Assembly: GCA_905178155.1 (NCBI GenBank) | Contig: CAJINV010000017.1 | Location: 984,722-1,048,721, forward strand | DNA: 64,000 nucleotides | DNA from: Amoebophrya sp. A120 | Lineage: Eukaryota; Sar; Dinophyceae; Syndiniales; Amoebophryaceae | Reading direction: 5' to 3' | Part shown: in pieces, positions 48,353 through 60,025 of the stretch | Position numbering within the stretch: the stretch's first letter is position 1 | Layout of the letters: each line of letters begins with the position of its first letter | Translations under genes and position numbers: made by a program | Notes under the pieces: generated by a model | Database searches by the model: none | Seen by the model: the letters and a program-made list of their open reading frames with translations, nothing else | Told to the model about the DNA's origin: nothing

Positions 48353-49458
48353 ATGGCTTCAACATCCGGAGGCAGATCGGGCGACGGTCGTGTGGCTTCA
48401 TCACCGGCGAGGTGCAGGAAAGAACTTCTTGAGAAAAAAGCATCTTTGCTCGGCCGTTTGCTGGATTGGTATAACCGCATGCTCGAGACCTACCCCTACG
48501 AAGCCAACGCCTACTCCACCGCGATTATCGGGGCTTTCGCAGACTTTCTCAGGCAGCTTTTGGTCTTTTACTTGGAGCAACGGAAAAATAGACGCACAAG
48601 TGCTCGTCCCGGTGTTGTTGCCGGCGCCGCTCCTGGCGGTGCCTCTTTCACATCTTCTGCGGCGACCCCAGGGGGCGGTCCGGCGGCGGGTGCAAAAATG
48701 CAACTATCAAATGTAAAAGTGTCTGGGTCTGGAAGAGTGCATGTTTGTCACGCTTGTCTGGCATGACTCTTAAATCTGTCACGCACGTTACCCAAGAGCG
48801 CCACTTTTTTGCCATGCAGAGACGCAGTTTGTCATGCAGAACCTAGAAGCTCAGAAACTTCTCATGCTGAGCCAGCACTTGTAGCCTCCTCATGATACGC
48901 CACCCAGCATCACAAGTTTCCAGACCCAGACACTTTTGCACTTGATAGCAACTACTCGCACACGAATTCTGGCAAAAGTTGGAGTTGAAATCCATTCTTG
49001 AGCAGTATCTCCTTGGCTTCGCGGTTTTGCACCCCGTTTGCTACTGGTTTTTCGAAAAGATCGAGGCCGTGTTTCACCCACCATCAACAGAAATCACTGA
49101 TAATGATAAACATAACGAAGTCCTCAGCAGCACGCGGAACAACAGCAAGAAGACCCCGACCCAGGAATTTTGGACTGCGTTTCAGAAGGTTTCCGTGGAA
49201 GAGCTGATCTTCGCCCCTGTTTTTAACCTGGTGTTTCTGACCTGTGAGGATGTGCTGCGAAGGAAATCCGTCGCGGAGGCCGTTCTGAGTTACTTCCGGA
49301 AATTCAAGCAATTGCAGCTGACAAACATGGCATTTTGGTACCCGACGAACATGGTGAACTTCTACGTTGTGCCACCGAAAAGTAGAATGCTTTTTGCCAA
49401 CTTGATGAATATCCTGTGGATGGTGTATCTCAGTATGAAAAGCAAGCAGGAAGGTTGA
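48353..49458 (+). CDS. MPV17: Mpv17/PMP22-family membrane protein
   Basis: Two exons, 48353-48704 and 48953-49458, total 858 bases (285 residues), split by introner D1. Family members are four-helix proteins of the inner mitochondrial or peroxisomal membrane, often proposed to form channels. Evidence: an N-terminal LLDWYNRMLETYPYEANAYS segment like the family's opening helix, a second segment with LGFAVLHPVCYWFFEKI, and the C-terminal signature FWYPTNMVNFYVVPPKSR followed by ILWMVYLS, matching the conserved W-x-x-x-x-x-N-F-x-x-V-P-x-x-x-R and W-x-x-Y-L-S pattern. It is longer than the usual ~180-200 residues because of low-complexity Ala/Gly sequence before the introner and a charged insertion near residues 160-180. 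The ATG at 48353 is the first in frame. Organelle targeting is not determined. Confidence 0.85.
48705..48947 (+). mobile_element. Introner D1 (family D) in the Mpv17 gene
   Basis: 243 bp, TIRs of 30 bp, starting TATCAAATGTAAAAGTGTCT, the right copy differing at two positions. Perfect TSD GCAAC (48700-48704, 48948-48952). Excision gives ATG CAA CTA CTC GCA in frame. No GT-AG option. Confidence 0.9.
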
Positions 49459-50445
49459 GCAGGACTGCTACGTTTTATTTTTGTCGCTACTTTTTCAGAG
49501 AAAAACCAAAACGTAAAACAACCAACGAACTCAAAGTCAGAATCACGGCGGTCTGGATAGATTCGTGATCGTGTTCGAAGTACAGCGATGCAACATAAGT
49601 ACACCAGACCCAGAACCAAACTAACCCGCCGCGTCCAGTGCACGGAAATAGAGGTGTGCCGTGCTGGCTGTTACTGTTTGTTTGCATTGCATAATCGCTC
49701 CTGTCGTCCGACTCCGACCTCGATGCTACTCTTGATATTCTCGGAAAAAGAAAATTGCTCGGTTTAGTAGATGAGAATAGCTCCTAGTACGCGAGGACAC
49801 GTGTAGAAGTTGAGTTGCTAAAGGAGTGATCGAAGGTTTCCTCTGTAAGTGATAGATTGAACGCAGAGCGAGTTGGAAATGTACCAAGAGAGACACTATG
49901 AGACAGTCGTGGCAGGAGAGCTGAGCGAGTATGAAGACGAGGAGAGGCACGAAAACGAACTGTGACTCGTAAGCTGGAAAGGTGGACCTTTAAGAGGATG
50001 CATTTGATGTGTCACACGTCGACGTGTGCCACACGTCGACTCGCTTAAATCTTGATCGCACATCTTCGACAGGTTGTAATTGCAGCATGCACGACAACGT
50101 ATTTGCTTGTTTTTCCCTCGCATGATTCAACATACGAGTCGCAAAAAAAACAAATTCTACTTGTTCTCTGTAAGATAGTAGCGGCTATGCTGGCATCATG
50201 TGCAAGCACGCCCTCGACTTCTTGGAGTCGAGTAACATCCTCGAGTAGAAACCTTGTTGATCTTGATCCCTTGATATACTTGCCTTCACCCGAACTTGGA
50301 AGAAGAGCACCACGATAGGCCATGTGATACCACCCCGGTCGTGAATTATATCGTTCTAGGCTAGGTATAAGTATGTGATTCAACCTCCGAATTGTTGTTC
50401 CTTCCTAGTGTTGCGTAGAATTTTTGTTCAACAGCTGTCTTGAAA
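49459..50445. other. Intergenic region
   Basis: Non-coding between the Mpv17 and coiled-coil genes. A perfect 16-bp palindrome CACACGTCGACGTGTG lies at 50013-50028, with a partial copy CCACACGTCGAC just after it. No other structure noted. Confidence 0.4.
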
Positions 50446-53189
50446 ATGACCGACGCAGGGTGGGAGCTGATCGATGACGAGAAAGTCATCGCTCTGCGGA
50501 ACGAACTGAAAAGCCTCAAGGACCAGCTAGAGGTACAGCTCATTTTTACTTTTTGTTCTGGATAGATAAAGATTTCTTGTCTACCCAGGCAGTAGGACCA
50601 CGAGAGAAGAAAAATATTTATATTTGCAGGTGGACGTCGACCTCGACCCTTTCTCGCTCATTCGTTCTTGTCGTTGCTAGCTCATTTTCCCCCAATAAAC
50701 TTTAACTTTTGTTTTTTTTGACACAAGGACACTAAAGCTCCTCGACGTCCGACAGGAGCATGCATCATGTATGATATGCATATGGAAAAAAGATCTAAAT
50801 CCGAAATAGTAATAGTGAATGCCCGCAAAATTGTGTTGAATCAACTATCAGGCGGAGAAACAAAAGACATTGGATACCGCGGCCCGATTTGAGCGCGAAG
50901 CCGTAGAGGCTGCCAACGAGCATGGCAAGAAGCTGGAGGCGCAGCGGTCGGAGGTGGACTCCTGGCGGCAACGATTGGATGAGGAAAAAACCGCGAGAAA
51001 GGAGCGGGAACTGATGCTGCACGAGCAGCTAAGTAACGAGAAGAAGCAGCTAGAGACCGCGCTGAAGGAAAAGCAAAAACTCGCCGAAGAATGCGCAAAC
51101 CTGAAAACAGTGCACGAGGTACAAGAAGAAGACTTGATTGTGATGTTGTTGTTGAGGAACAATCAAATCATCTTATCTAGTGTTTAATATGTTCTTTCAA
51201 CAGTTATCATGTAAGTATGACAGGTTTGTAAGTACAACAGTACGCAGCTGTTGAACTACGTTCATCATGTTGCACAAAAATGTCTCTACTACTTGTCGTG
51301 ATGGGCCCCACTTGGCTTTCATCGTGTAACTCCGCATCGAGGAGCGCGACGCACGAGAAGCGTCCTCCGTTTTGTTGCCCACCTCGGAAGTGATTCTTGA
51401 TCATTTATACTGCATCAGGCCGAGTCCAAGAACGCCTTGGCAGCCACGGAGAACCAGCAGAAGCATTTTCACAGCATGTTGGACCAGGAGCGCGCCTCCG
51501 CTGCCGCGTCCATTCGCGACATTGTCGAGAAGCAGCAGAAGCAGGAGCAACAGGCGAGCCGGGAGTTTGCCAATCAGCTGGACGAGTTGAAAAAGCAGCT
51601 CCAGGAGGAGAAGAAGCAGTCCGAACAGATATCCTGAGTAAAAACATCTCCACCCCGGAGCTGTCATGCAGATTTGCAATTGCAGGAAGATTTGTAATGC
51701 GCACCCCCATGAGAGGCATTTCCAGTCGTGTTTTTGGAATTTCTGATGCTGCAAACAGGATGGGTAGATGGGTTTGTGATGCGGCTGCACTTGCTAGACT
51801 GCACTACAATGCAGAGAGGAACAAACTTGTCATGCGTGACTCCCAAAGCTTCTGGATTTGTGTTGCGAGAAGATCCCCATCTTGACTCTGGCGTGGGGAC
51901 GTTTTTAGACAGGATAACAGAAGCTGCAGGAGGAAAAGACCAAGGCGCACGAAGCCAAGCGGAACTGGCACAAGACCGCGGAAATCGAGAAGCGCACCTT
52001 CGAACTGGAGAAGCGAAAAGCCTCCGACGAGCTGGAGAAGGTGAAGCAGCAGCTGGCGCAGGCGGAGCGCGAGAAGTCGATGCTGGAGCAGGCGAAGCGG
52101 TTAGACGAGGAGAAAAAGCAGGAGCAGGTGCAGTTCTACGTGAAAAAGAACGAGGTGATGGAGCAAGAAGTGCAGAACTTCAAGCAAGAGGCGGTGACCA
52201 GCAGGAAGGAGCGGGACGCCTTCGAAAACGCGGTGGGCAATCTGAAGAACGAGCGCGACCAGCTGAAAAACTCGGCCGCCGGGATTGAGGCGGAGTTGAA
52301 GCAGTGCCGGGAAACGCTGAAGTCTCTGGAAGCGAGCAACGCGATGCTCAAGTCTAGTTGTTTTTAAACACTTTTTCTATGAGTAGACTACGAACGTAGT
52401 AACACTTATTTGTTCTTTTTCGTATCAGACTGAGACTGAGGCCATCCGCCATCAAGCCTTGCTGTATTGATTGTATTTTCACCGTGCATGATTTTTACAC
52501 TCAATACCAATATTACGAGTGCCACCACTACTAGCCACCCATGACAGACAGACGATCTAACCTGAGTCAACATTTCTATGCACCATCAAAGAAACCCCAA
52601 ACTCCTATTTCAGATGCTCCGCAAGCTCTTCGGAGGAAGCAACGAAGCAGTTGGAAAAGGAACTCGAGAAGAAAGCGATGGACGGGTCCCAATTGCACAC
52701 CGAAAACCAACAGCTGAAGCACCAAATCGAGGAGCTGAACCGGTCCATAAACGCGTCGAACCAGCAGAACGAGGCGATTGAGAGGGATAACAAGCAAACG
52801 CTCGAGAAGATGCAAAAAGCGGTGGAGGAGCTGACCGCCGAAAAGAAAAAGATCGAACACGAACGCGACGAGGTCAAGACGAATTACGTGGAGTTGTATC
52901 CACAAAAAAACACCCATCCCCATAACATTCCACCAATCTGTCATCTTCGTGCAAAACATGCTGTATCAAATTCAAATCTCGCACTAGCCATGCAGAAAAT
53001 GAATGGGAGTATGGGTGTTTTTTGCTGGATAAGTTGGTGGAGACCACCAAGAGGTCGCTGGAGGCCGAAAACACGAAACTGCGGTCGGAGAAGGAGGAAC
53101 TGAGTCAGGAGATGTCGCAGCTAAAGACGGAAATGCAGGCACAGCAGAACGAGCTGGACATGTATCGGAAACTACGGGAGATGGACTGA
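50446..53189 (+). CDS. Coiled-coil protein, function unknown
   Basis: Six exons: 50446-50532, 50852-51118, 51419-51629, 51922-52351, 52614-52896 and 53037-53189, sum 1,431 bases, 476 residues. Introns 1, 2 and 4 are GT-AG; introns 3 and 5 are introners C2 and B2. From about residue 30 to the end the protein is almost entirely Glu, Lys, Gln, Ala and Leu in heptad-like order (for example ANQLDELKKQLQEEKKQSEQ and KQLEKELEKKAMDGSQ), predicting a long continuous coiled coil. The short N-terminus MTDAGWELIDDEKVIALRNE has no known motif. Such proteins are usually structural (cytoskeleton, centrosome or flagellar); the sequence alone does not say which. Both introner excisions preserve the coiled-coil register, which supports the model. 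Confidence 0.85.
51630..51916 (+). mobile_element. Introner C2 (family C)
   Basis: 287 bp, TIRs of about 31 bp starting TATCCTGAGTAAAAACAT. Perfect TSD ACAGA (51625-51629, 51917-51921). Excision gives GAA CAG AAG CTG CAG in frame. Same family as C1 at 39872. Confidence 0.9.
52897..53031 (+). mobile_element. Introner B2 (family B)
   Basis: 135 bp. TIR starts TATCCACAAAAAAACACCCA; the right end reads TGGGTGTTTTTTGCTGGATA. Perfect TSD AGTTG (52892-52896, 53032-53036). Excision gives GTG GAG TTG GTG GAG ACC in frame. Confidence 0.9.
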
Positions 53190-55837
53190 AAATGCTGGTA
53201 TTGACAAGAAAGACGCGGTGTGCATGTGCTTTAGCATCTTGGATCTTGCTCACCTCCCTCGTCGCATGACGCCGCAAAACATTTCTAATTCTAGCACATG
53301 CTGTCAAGAAATTGAAGTATCTTTTTTGCAGATGAGCTGCAGCCAGCGTACTATACTCTGACTCAATACAAACAGCTACATTAACTTTTCTTCATCATTA
53401 ACCTTATGCAGAGCTGAATTTTTAGACATGGGTACTTAATGTCACCGCTTTGAGCCCCCGTCGGTCGTCGTCGTCGTCCACGACTACAACTTACCCGCGT
53501 AGTAGCCCCGCGCTTTGCGCTCTTGTCTTCGTGTTGCTCATCAAATGCCCTTGTGCTTGTTCATTCTATGCTGAAAAGCTCCTACCAGTTAGCACATGAG
53601 CAGACCCATTTTTGACTTTTGGAAGATTCCTAGCCCAGGCTTGTTTCTATTGAAACTGTTGATCATACGAAGGAAAGGACTTCTAGTTTTTTTCTTACAG
53701 CGCATATGTACGGACTTCAACACTTCCACCCGTACTCGTACAATATTTCGGACGATTCTATCGTCCAAAGAATTAATAAAGCCCAAACGAGGAGGTGGAG
53801 GAGGACGAGGACGAGGAGCCCGCGGCGAGCAAAGTTAAGCCTCGTTCGAACTGCGTCTCCGCTGTAGAGCTTTCTGCGTCATCAGTTTCGTGGTCAAGAG
53901 CTGACTCTGACTCAATTAGGTTTAGACGTGTTGAACATGTAGGAAGAACTTCACATGATACAGCTAGCTGTGTTTTTGACTTTTGGACTCCGAATTTTTT
54001 CCCAACGACATGAATGAACATTTTTCACAAGAACAAAACTCAGACCGATAGACCGGGCTACGTTTTGAAAAGCGAAACTTTCCGGATAGTAGCGAGAGGA
54101 AATCTTCCTAGTTCGTTGTTAAAGTTACCCCCTGAATGAGAATGTCGCATACATTTGAAGTTGATCAATTTTTTTTGTTTATCGCAAAAGTAAAAAGATA
54201 TATATGACTCCAAAATTACAGCCTTGCTCCTGGTCTCTATCTCAATCTTTATTCATCAGTAGAGCAACATCGAAGCTCACCGCTGCAGCGGGAGCAGTAG
54301 CTGGTGTCTTTGCTGCTGGTAGAAGCTCTTGATGTGACGATAAAGAGCAGGCAGGTCGTATTTTGTCTGATTCCTTCCCCCGGTTCATTTCCCTACTTCC
54401 CCCGACCGTTCTTTACTTGGAAATTAAATTTGAATCGCAAATTATGTTGAGAAAAATAAGCTATAGCCTAGATAGATTCCCAACGCTTGAAAATTAGAAG
54501 TAAACCTAAATGTTGTAAGTATCTATGTAGTGTTAGTGTCCACCACGTCCACGACCAGTCCGGCGGGTAGTAAGTTTGAGGTGCTGGAGTTAGTCGCGTC
54601 CTCGTTGTGTCTGAGAAGAGACAACAAGGAAGGGTCTTCTCTCTGTTGTGTCGCCACATCCAGTGACGGTCTTTGTGTGTTATTGGAAAGAAGGCAGGAG
54701 CGCTGCCGGCCCCGGCAAGAGCGTGTGGGTTGACTAAGACCCCGCTGTGGCGATGAAGATTCTTGTTACGACCACGCCGCTGATTTTGAATTTGATATCG
54801 CAAGCGCAAGAACAAATACCTCGCCGTAGCTCTAACCCCAGCAAGAAATCGAGCCTTTTTCACAGTGGAGGTGGACAGGCGTTTACTTCACGCTAGTACT
54901 GAAGGCTTCTCTACTTTCAAGAAAAACAAGAGAAATTGGTCCTCATCCATCCATCGTCTTCCAGATCATGGTGGAAATAACGATAAAGGAGGTATCATTT
55001 TTTCGTGCCGCTAACGAAACTTCGGGTGGGGCCTCGCGCCATCGTGATCCTTGCTGTTCATCATTCCACGTTCAACATCTTCGATTGTTGCGTTTTACGC
55101 AGCTGATGTTGAAGATGTTAATGCAAATAGTTTTCCTTGCTTCTTATTGGACCCCGTTTGGTCTGTGTAAGTTTATTTTGCCTATGCTTATTGTTGTAAG
55201 TATGTACTTCTCTCAAGAATAAAATGAGAGAATTGAGTTCAATTTCAAACGAGGATAACTTGTGAGTGTCATTTCCATTCTTCTCCTGTTTTCGCTTTCA
55301 TTTACCCGTCAAGAAATGTTTTCTATTTTGCGACAAAAACAAGTGAAAATCTGTTTCAACCGACCGTCCTGTATCAGTGCATTCGAACAAGAGGGAACAA
55401 AAATAGATAAACAAAAAAATAGTACAAGCATCTTTATGACCCTGGCCAGCACGCAGCACGACCACGTTCGTCGTCGTCCCATCGCAGAGCGTGGTGCTGC
55501 GCTAGTGATTGTCCTGTCAAAAAAATTATGACGGCTAACCGCAAAACGTCAAGATGGTCTTGCCTTTGACGCGTTTTCGCATTGAAGATCGTGTGCGTTG
55601 GCCAGCTCGTGCACCTCCAGAGTTGTTGTGTGCGAAAGAACGCATCTTCAAAAATCTCTGTTGACGTCCTCAGCCTGTCGTCCTGCCGCTGCTTATAAAA
55701 AAACGCTGCGCGATTTGGGAATAAACGTTGTTGGGCGGTGAAAAGAATAATCACCGGGGGAAAATAGGAGAAGTTCTTGCGCCTACTGGTTCGAGATCGA
55801 GGAGGAAGTTTCTGCAACGAGCTGAAGCCTGCCAAAA
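53190..55837. other. Intergenic region
   Basis: 2.6 kb without a supported gene. A short ATG-initiated run at 54968 (MVEITIKE followed by GTATCA) could be a first exon, but I find no partner exon. ORFs at 53596-53838 and on the minus strand at 54468-54863 lack coding composition. No introners seen. Confidence 0.35.
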
Positions 55838-58726
55838 ATGACACTCTGGATCCTGCAGAATGTGGTCCTCTTCCGCAGTCCGTACGAGCGGGTTTTCATC
55901 GCCCCCCGGGCTTCCGCCGGCTACTGCGTCTGGCTCGCGTGCACGATTGCGATACTGCTCTTGCCAATTTTTCTCGCTTATCAACTGGTACAAACATGTA
56001 GCTCATCTCCCTCTCAGCGGCAGTGTGAGAAAAAAAATTTTTTTCATGAGAAGCCATAGTCAAGAACATCTTGTTCCCGCGACAACAAAGTCGTGGTGAT
56101 TATGGACCTTGCAGCTGCACTGCTGGTTCGTCATGGTCATGTTGTATGAAGAAGACACACAAAGTCAAAGGCAATGACAAAGTTTTGTTCGCGAACGGCA
56201 TCGATCCATATAAATATCTCGCACACGACTTGGTCGCCGTGAGTGTGACACGCGAACCTCTGAGGACTACATGTTTGCAGTGGATATCGTTTACGCTTCC
56301 GGGGGACTGTGGATAAAAGAGGCGTTTTACAGGGAGCAGCCGTACTTTGATGGTTATTCTCTGTCCTTTTTAAAACTTGCTTTAAAAGAGCAACTTGCTC
56401 GTGCTGTAGCTGTACTATGGAAGTGCTTGTTTTGTGGATAATTTCGTCATCAATGTCAGCAAGTGCACCGTGTTGTGATGTGCTGCAAGTGTGAGATTCC
56501 ACGATGCCACAGCACTTCCAATTGACAACAAAACGTGAACATCAGTGTTGTCCGATTCAACCACGACATGGTCGTTGCCGTCCAGGGAGACAATACCGCC
56601 GGTTTTTGGAGCACTATCCCATGAAAAATCACTCTAGGAGGAGGAGCACATGATCCACCTGTATCACTCTCCCAACCGGAATTCTAAGATTTGTAATGCG
56701 AAGACGGACCACGACCCTGCACCGCGCGCAAGTGCGCCACGATCTGTGCCTTCTTGCGTTTTATTTTCCGTTATGCATGTACTCAAATGGACCCTTAGCA
56801 TCGGAGCGTAAGTGCTACTCCTAGACTCGAGAGTGGTTTTGCATAGCATACGTACGGACGTGAAGCTAAACGAATTGAATGCGAACTCCGTGAAAGTGCC
56901 AGCTGTCAGGTACTTAAGTCGCTTCACCGTCTTCTTTGTTGCTCGTGAAGTGGTAAAGCGACGAGCAATTTGCTTTTGCATTTGTATCTTCTACGAAACA
57001 CATAGATGAAGAAAGTGAATCGTCAAATGATCTACAGCGCGTACTTCTGCATCATTTCATCAGGTGATAATTTCTGTCCTTCACCATTCAACGCAGGTAT
57101 CAAGAGCTCGACAAGGACGTAGACGGAATACCCGACGAGCTGATAGTGAAGGTCTCGATGCCCGTTGCAGAGCCAGCAAAGCGAGTGCTGTTTCTGGGCG
57201 CGTTTCGATACCAGTTATCCGGAACCGTAAAAATGAACATGAAGGGCCTCTTAGCCTGCGACGAGTCAAGCGGGCTGGGAGCGTCAGGTATGAAGATAGA
57301 GATAGTATCGATGATGTGATGGACGCCGGGCGGCAGGGGCTCAGCTGCTTTTCCAGGACCATCTTCTTCGTGACCACGTTACTTTCACGTCAGTCTGTGC
57401 AAGCAAAAAACTGTACATAGCTGCAATTTCTTTTTCTATTTCTTGCTGTGACATTGATATTGATTCGACGCGCTGAAGAAACCTCGATGACGAGAGATGA
57501 TCTTTCTCTGCGCAGAAATTGTTTTCTTCCGAAATTGGTTTGTCCAGGTGTCACACTGCAGGGCAGTGTCGAGCTTAGTCAAGCAGAGGCTCTGCGTAGT
57601 TTATCGGAGCCACGAACAAAATACATCGCGAGTCCCCTGGCCTGGAGCTGGGAAAGCAGCACCGCCTACACCAAGCTTGACCCCTTCACGTTCCCCGCGT
57701 TACTAGAGCAGTACTCACAAAGGAATGAGACAATAAGGTAAAGCACATTTTTATAATCTGTTTTCACCAGAACAACATAGCCTGTTTCTAAAATGACCCG
57801 CTTTCGCGTTTCCTCAAAAGATGTACTCGTAGCTGTCTACTTTTAGAGATGACAACTTGAAGCGTAAACTACTTTCGTCTACTTTGGCTTCATCGGCAGG
57901 CTCCGCCCCGACCTCCCAGCGGTCTGGAGCTACCAACCTTCGAACACCTTTGATCTCGAATATCATCCAGAAAAAGATGTCTACGAGAGTCGCACGTTGC
58001 CTAGGTCGAAATCGATGCATGTGCCGCGCGCTAATATTACTGGAGAGTCATTCCGGTTACGACGCAAACTTGATTTGTATTGCCAGATTTTTTTCAGTAC
58101 TTGGATTTGTGGTCGTATGTCTTATTGTAGAACGAAAAGGTGGAGTGACAACTTGCTAGTAGGGATTGCGATTGCCCCCCTAACTCGACTTCGTGCGACC
58201 ACTACGAGCATTATTTTTCCGTACCATGTTGCAATGAGGGCCCAGATACCGAAGCAAGTCGTGTACTACACGCCCGTATCCAGAAAAAAAAAACCATCCC
58301 CATCCATTTTTAGCATGACAAACACTGCACTCTATGCAGGTTTTGCATGACAAATTGGATGTGGATGGGTGTTTTTTTCTGGATAGCCCGGGGCGCTGGA
58401 GGAGCTGAAGCACGGGTGGGTGCACATTGCCAGTTTCCTCTTCCCGGTGTACCTGCTGATCTATATGCATTGCAAAACTATCGCACTCGTACAAAAAATT
58501 CACATACTTTTTTTTTTCAAAAGGAAAAGGCCTTCAAATTGATGCTGCCCCAAATGTAGAAACTAGATTTGTCATAGAGCAGTACTGGTGAATTTCTAGG
58601 AGTGCGATACTTTTGCACTGGATAGCCTACGCCTTCCTGCGATTTCTGTACACCAATCAGATCGTGCAGACGTACTGCTGCACGCAACTTCCCTACGTAA
58701 ACTCGAAGGCGAGTGGTGGGGGATAG
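55838..58726 (+). CDS. TMEM231: TMEM231-like ciliary transition-zone membrane protein
   Basis: Nine exons: 55838-55987, 56265-56353, 56546-56614, 56856-56909, 57097-57287, 57548-57737, 57900-58276, 58391-58463 and 58630-58726; sum 1,290 bases, 429 residues. TMEM231 is part of the MKS/B9 complex at the ciliary transition zone. The order of landmarks fits: an N-terminal membrane helix (CTIAILLLPIFLAYQL), GGLWIKEAFYREQP, VRFNHDMVVAVQGDN then GFWS, ELDKDVDGIPDELIVKVSMP (like the family's D-N-DG segment), QRNETI, and VVYYTPGALEELKHGWVHIA before a C-terminal helix (LFPVYLLIYAFLRFLY) and TNQIV. Introns 3, 7 and 8 are introners E, B3 and F1. Intron 2 closes the frame only with a one-base shift from GT-AG. 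Exon 7 is longer than in animals and may hide an intron. It implies a flagellate life stage. Confidence 0.8.
56615..56850 (+). mobile_element. Introner E in the TMEM231-like gene
   Basis: 236 bp. Left end TATCCCATGAAAAATCACTC; the right end reversed is TATGCTATGCAAAACCACTC. Flanks AGCAC/CGTAC (56610-56614, 56851-56855) match at three of five. Excision gives TGG AGC ACG GAC GTG, aligning with the expected family sequence. Confidence 0.75.
58277..58385 (+). mobile_element. Introner B3 (family B)
   Basis: 109 bp, TIRs starting TATCCAGAAAAAAA(A) with CCATCC. Perfect TSD GCCCG (58272-58276, 58386-58390). Excision gives ACG CCC GGG GCG CTG in frame (YTPGALEEL). Confidence 0.9.
58464..58624 (+). 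mobile_element. Introner F1 (family F)
   Basis: 161 bp. Left end TATGCATTGCAAAACTATCG; the right end reversed is TATCCAGTGCAAAAGTATCG. Flanks ATCTA/GCCTA (3 of 5). Excision gives CTG ATC TAC GCC TTC in frame, inside the final membrane helix. Confidence 0.75.
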
Positions 58727-60025
58727 AGAAAGGCTCGGGGCGCGCTGATGCAAAGGAGGGTCTTAAGAATATTTATGAATATTCCTCTCCTGCTTGCTTA
58801 TTCGTGGAAAAATCCAAACGAAAATCTAAAAGCAGGCGCAAGGAAACGCATAGAAAGAAACTAGTTTCGTTTCTTGGCGGAAAAAGATAAGAATAAGATA
58901 AAGATTTTGGTTGACCAGAACTTCGCTCTCTAATTCCTTTGATACCTCGTGTTAGTGTCCTCCGAGATCGAGATGGTCCGGAACCTCGTCACAATTTAGA
59001 TTCAAACAGAAACAATAAAGGAGCACGATCAACAAAGTACGTGCCTCTGCCTCATTTGTAGATTCACGGTTTGGGCAGGTAGTAGGATAAGTAGTGAAAG
59101 AACCACGAAGCTCTTTTCGACGCTAAAAAATGCATTTGTGTGTTGCCTGCAGACCTAGTACCACAAAGATGGCTTCTAGTAGTAGCAGCAGACTGGAAGA
59201 ACATTCCAAAGCCACAGGAAATGCTACACTCTTCGCCCTCCTAGTCGCGTTGCTACGCGGGCTTGCGCGTGCGTCACGCGTAGTACATTTCGTGTGTTTA
59301 TGGCACCGTCGGAGGACTTGGCGGGAATTTGTTTTTGCAGCGCACAGCGAGAATGACTTTCATAGAAGCCGCAGTCCCTGCTACGACGCACACACGCACA
59401 AAGAAGAAGAAGAGAACGACGGGAACAAGACATGATGCCGTCGTCTAGTGCTGTGAAGAATCGTGCGATTGTGTGCATCTTCGTGAATGTGCAAAAAAAA
59501 GATTAATTGGAAGCGCGGTGAACAACCAAAATGAAAATCTCCAAATATTGAGCTCCGCGCCGGTGGTCGTGTAGAGTACGTAGCATCACAAGAGCTGTGT
59601 GCGGGAGGTCTTCTTGGTTTAGTCGACATAGACATACAATATTACCCTCAAAAGAGCTCGAGAGAAGAAATTTACAACCGCCGCTGCGTGGAGGGGTAAT
59701 TAAAAGTATGACTCAAGCACTACTAGCTCTAGTGCTTTTATTATTTCTTGCATATGTTGTCACTTTGCATGATCGTTGTGAGTTGTGTCTGTCCCATTAC
59801 TCGCCCCTTGCGAATAAATGGAAACAGGTCCTCCAGAAACAATGAAGCTGTATTTCTGAACGAATTATTATGCCGTACATGTGTAAAGGAGTTTTACTTT
59901 TAGCACAATAAATTATTGCAATTTCTCGTGCGTGATCCTCTTCGCTGACGACATAAAAAAAACCGCATTGTACGAAGTAAAATATCTAGCCAGAGCAAGA
60001 ATTAAAACTCAGAGTCAAACCAAGG
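58727..60025. other. Intergenic region
   Basis: AT-rich. An ORF 59169-59435 (88 residues, MASSSSSRLEEHSKATG then a Leu/Ala hydrophobic stretch) and a 45-codon hydrophobic ORF from 59708 are possible short genes or first exons, but neither has independent support. Confidence 0.35.
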
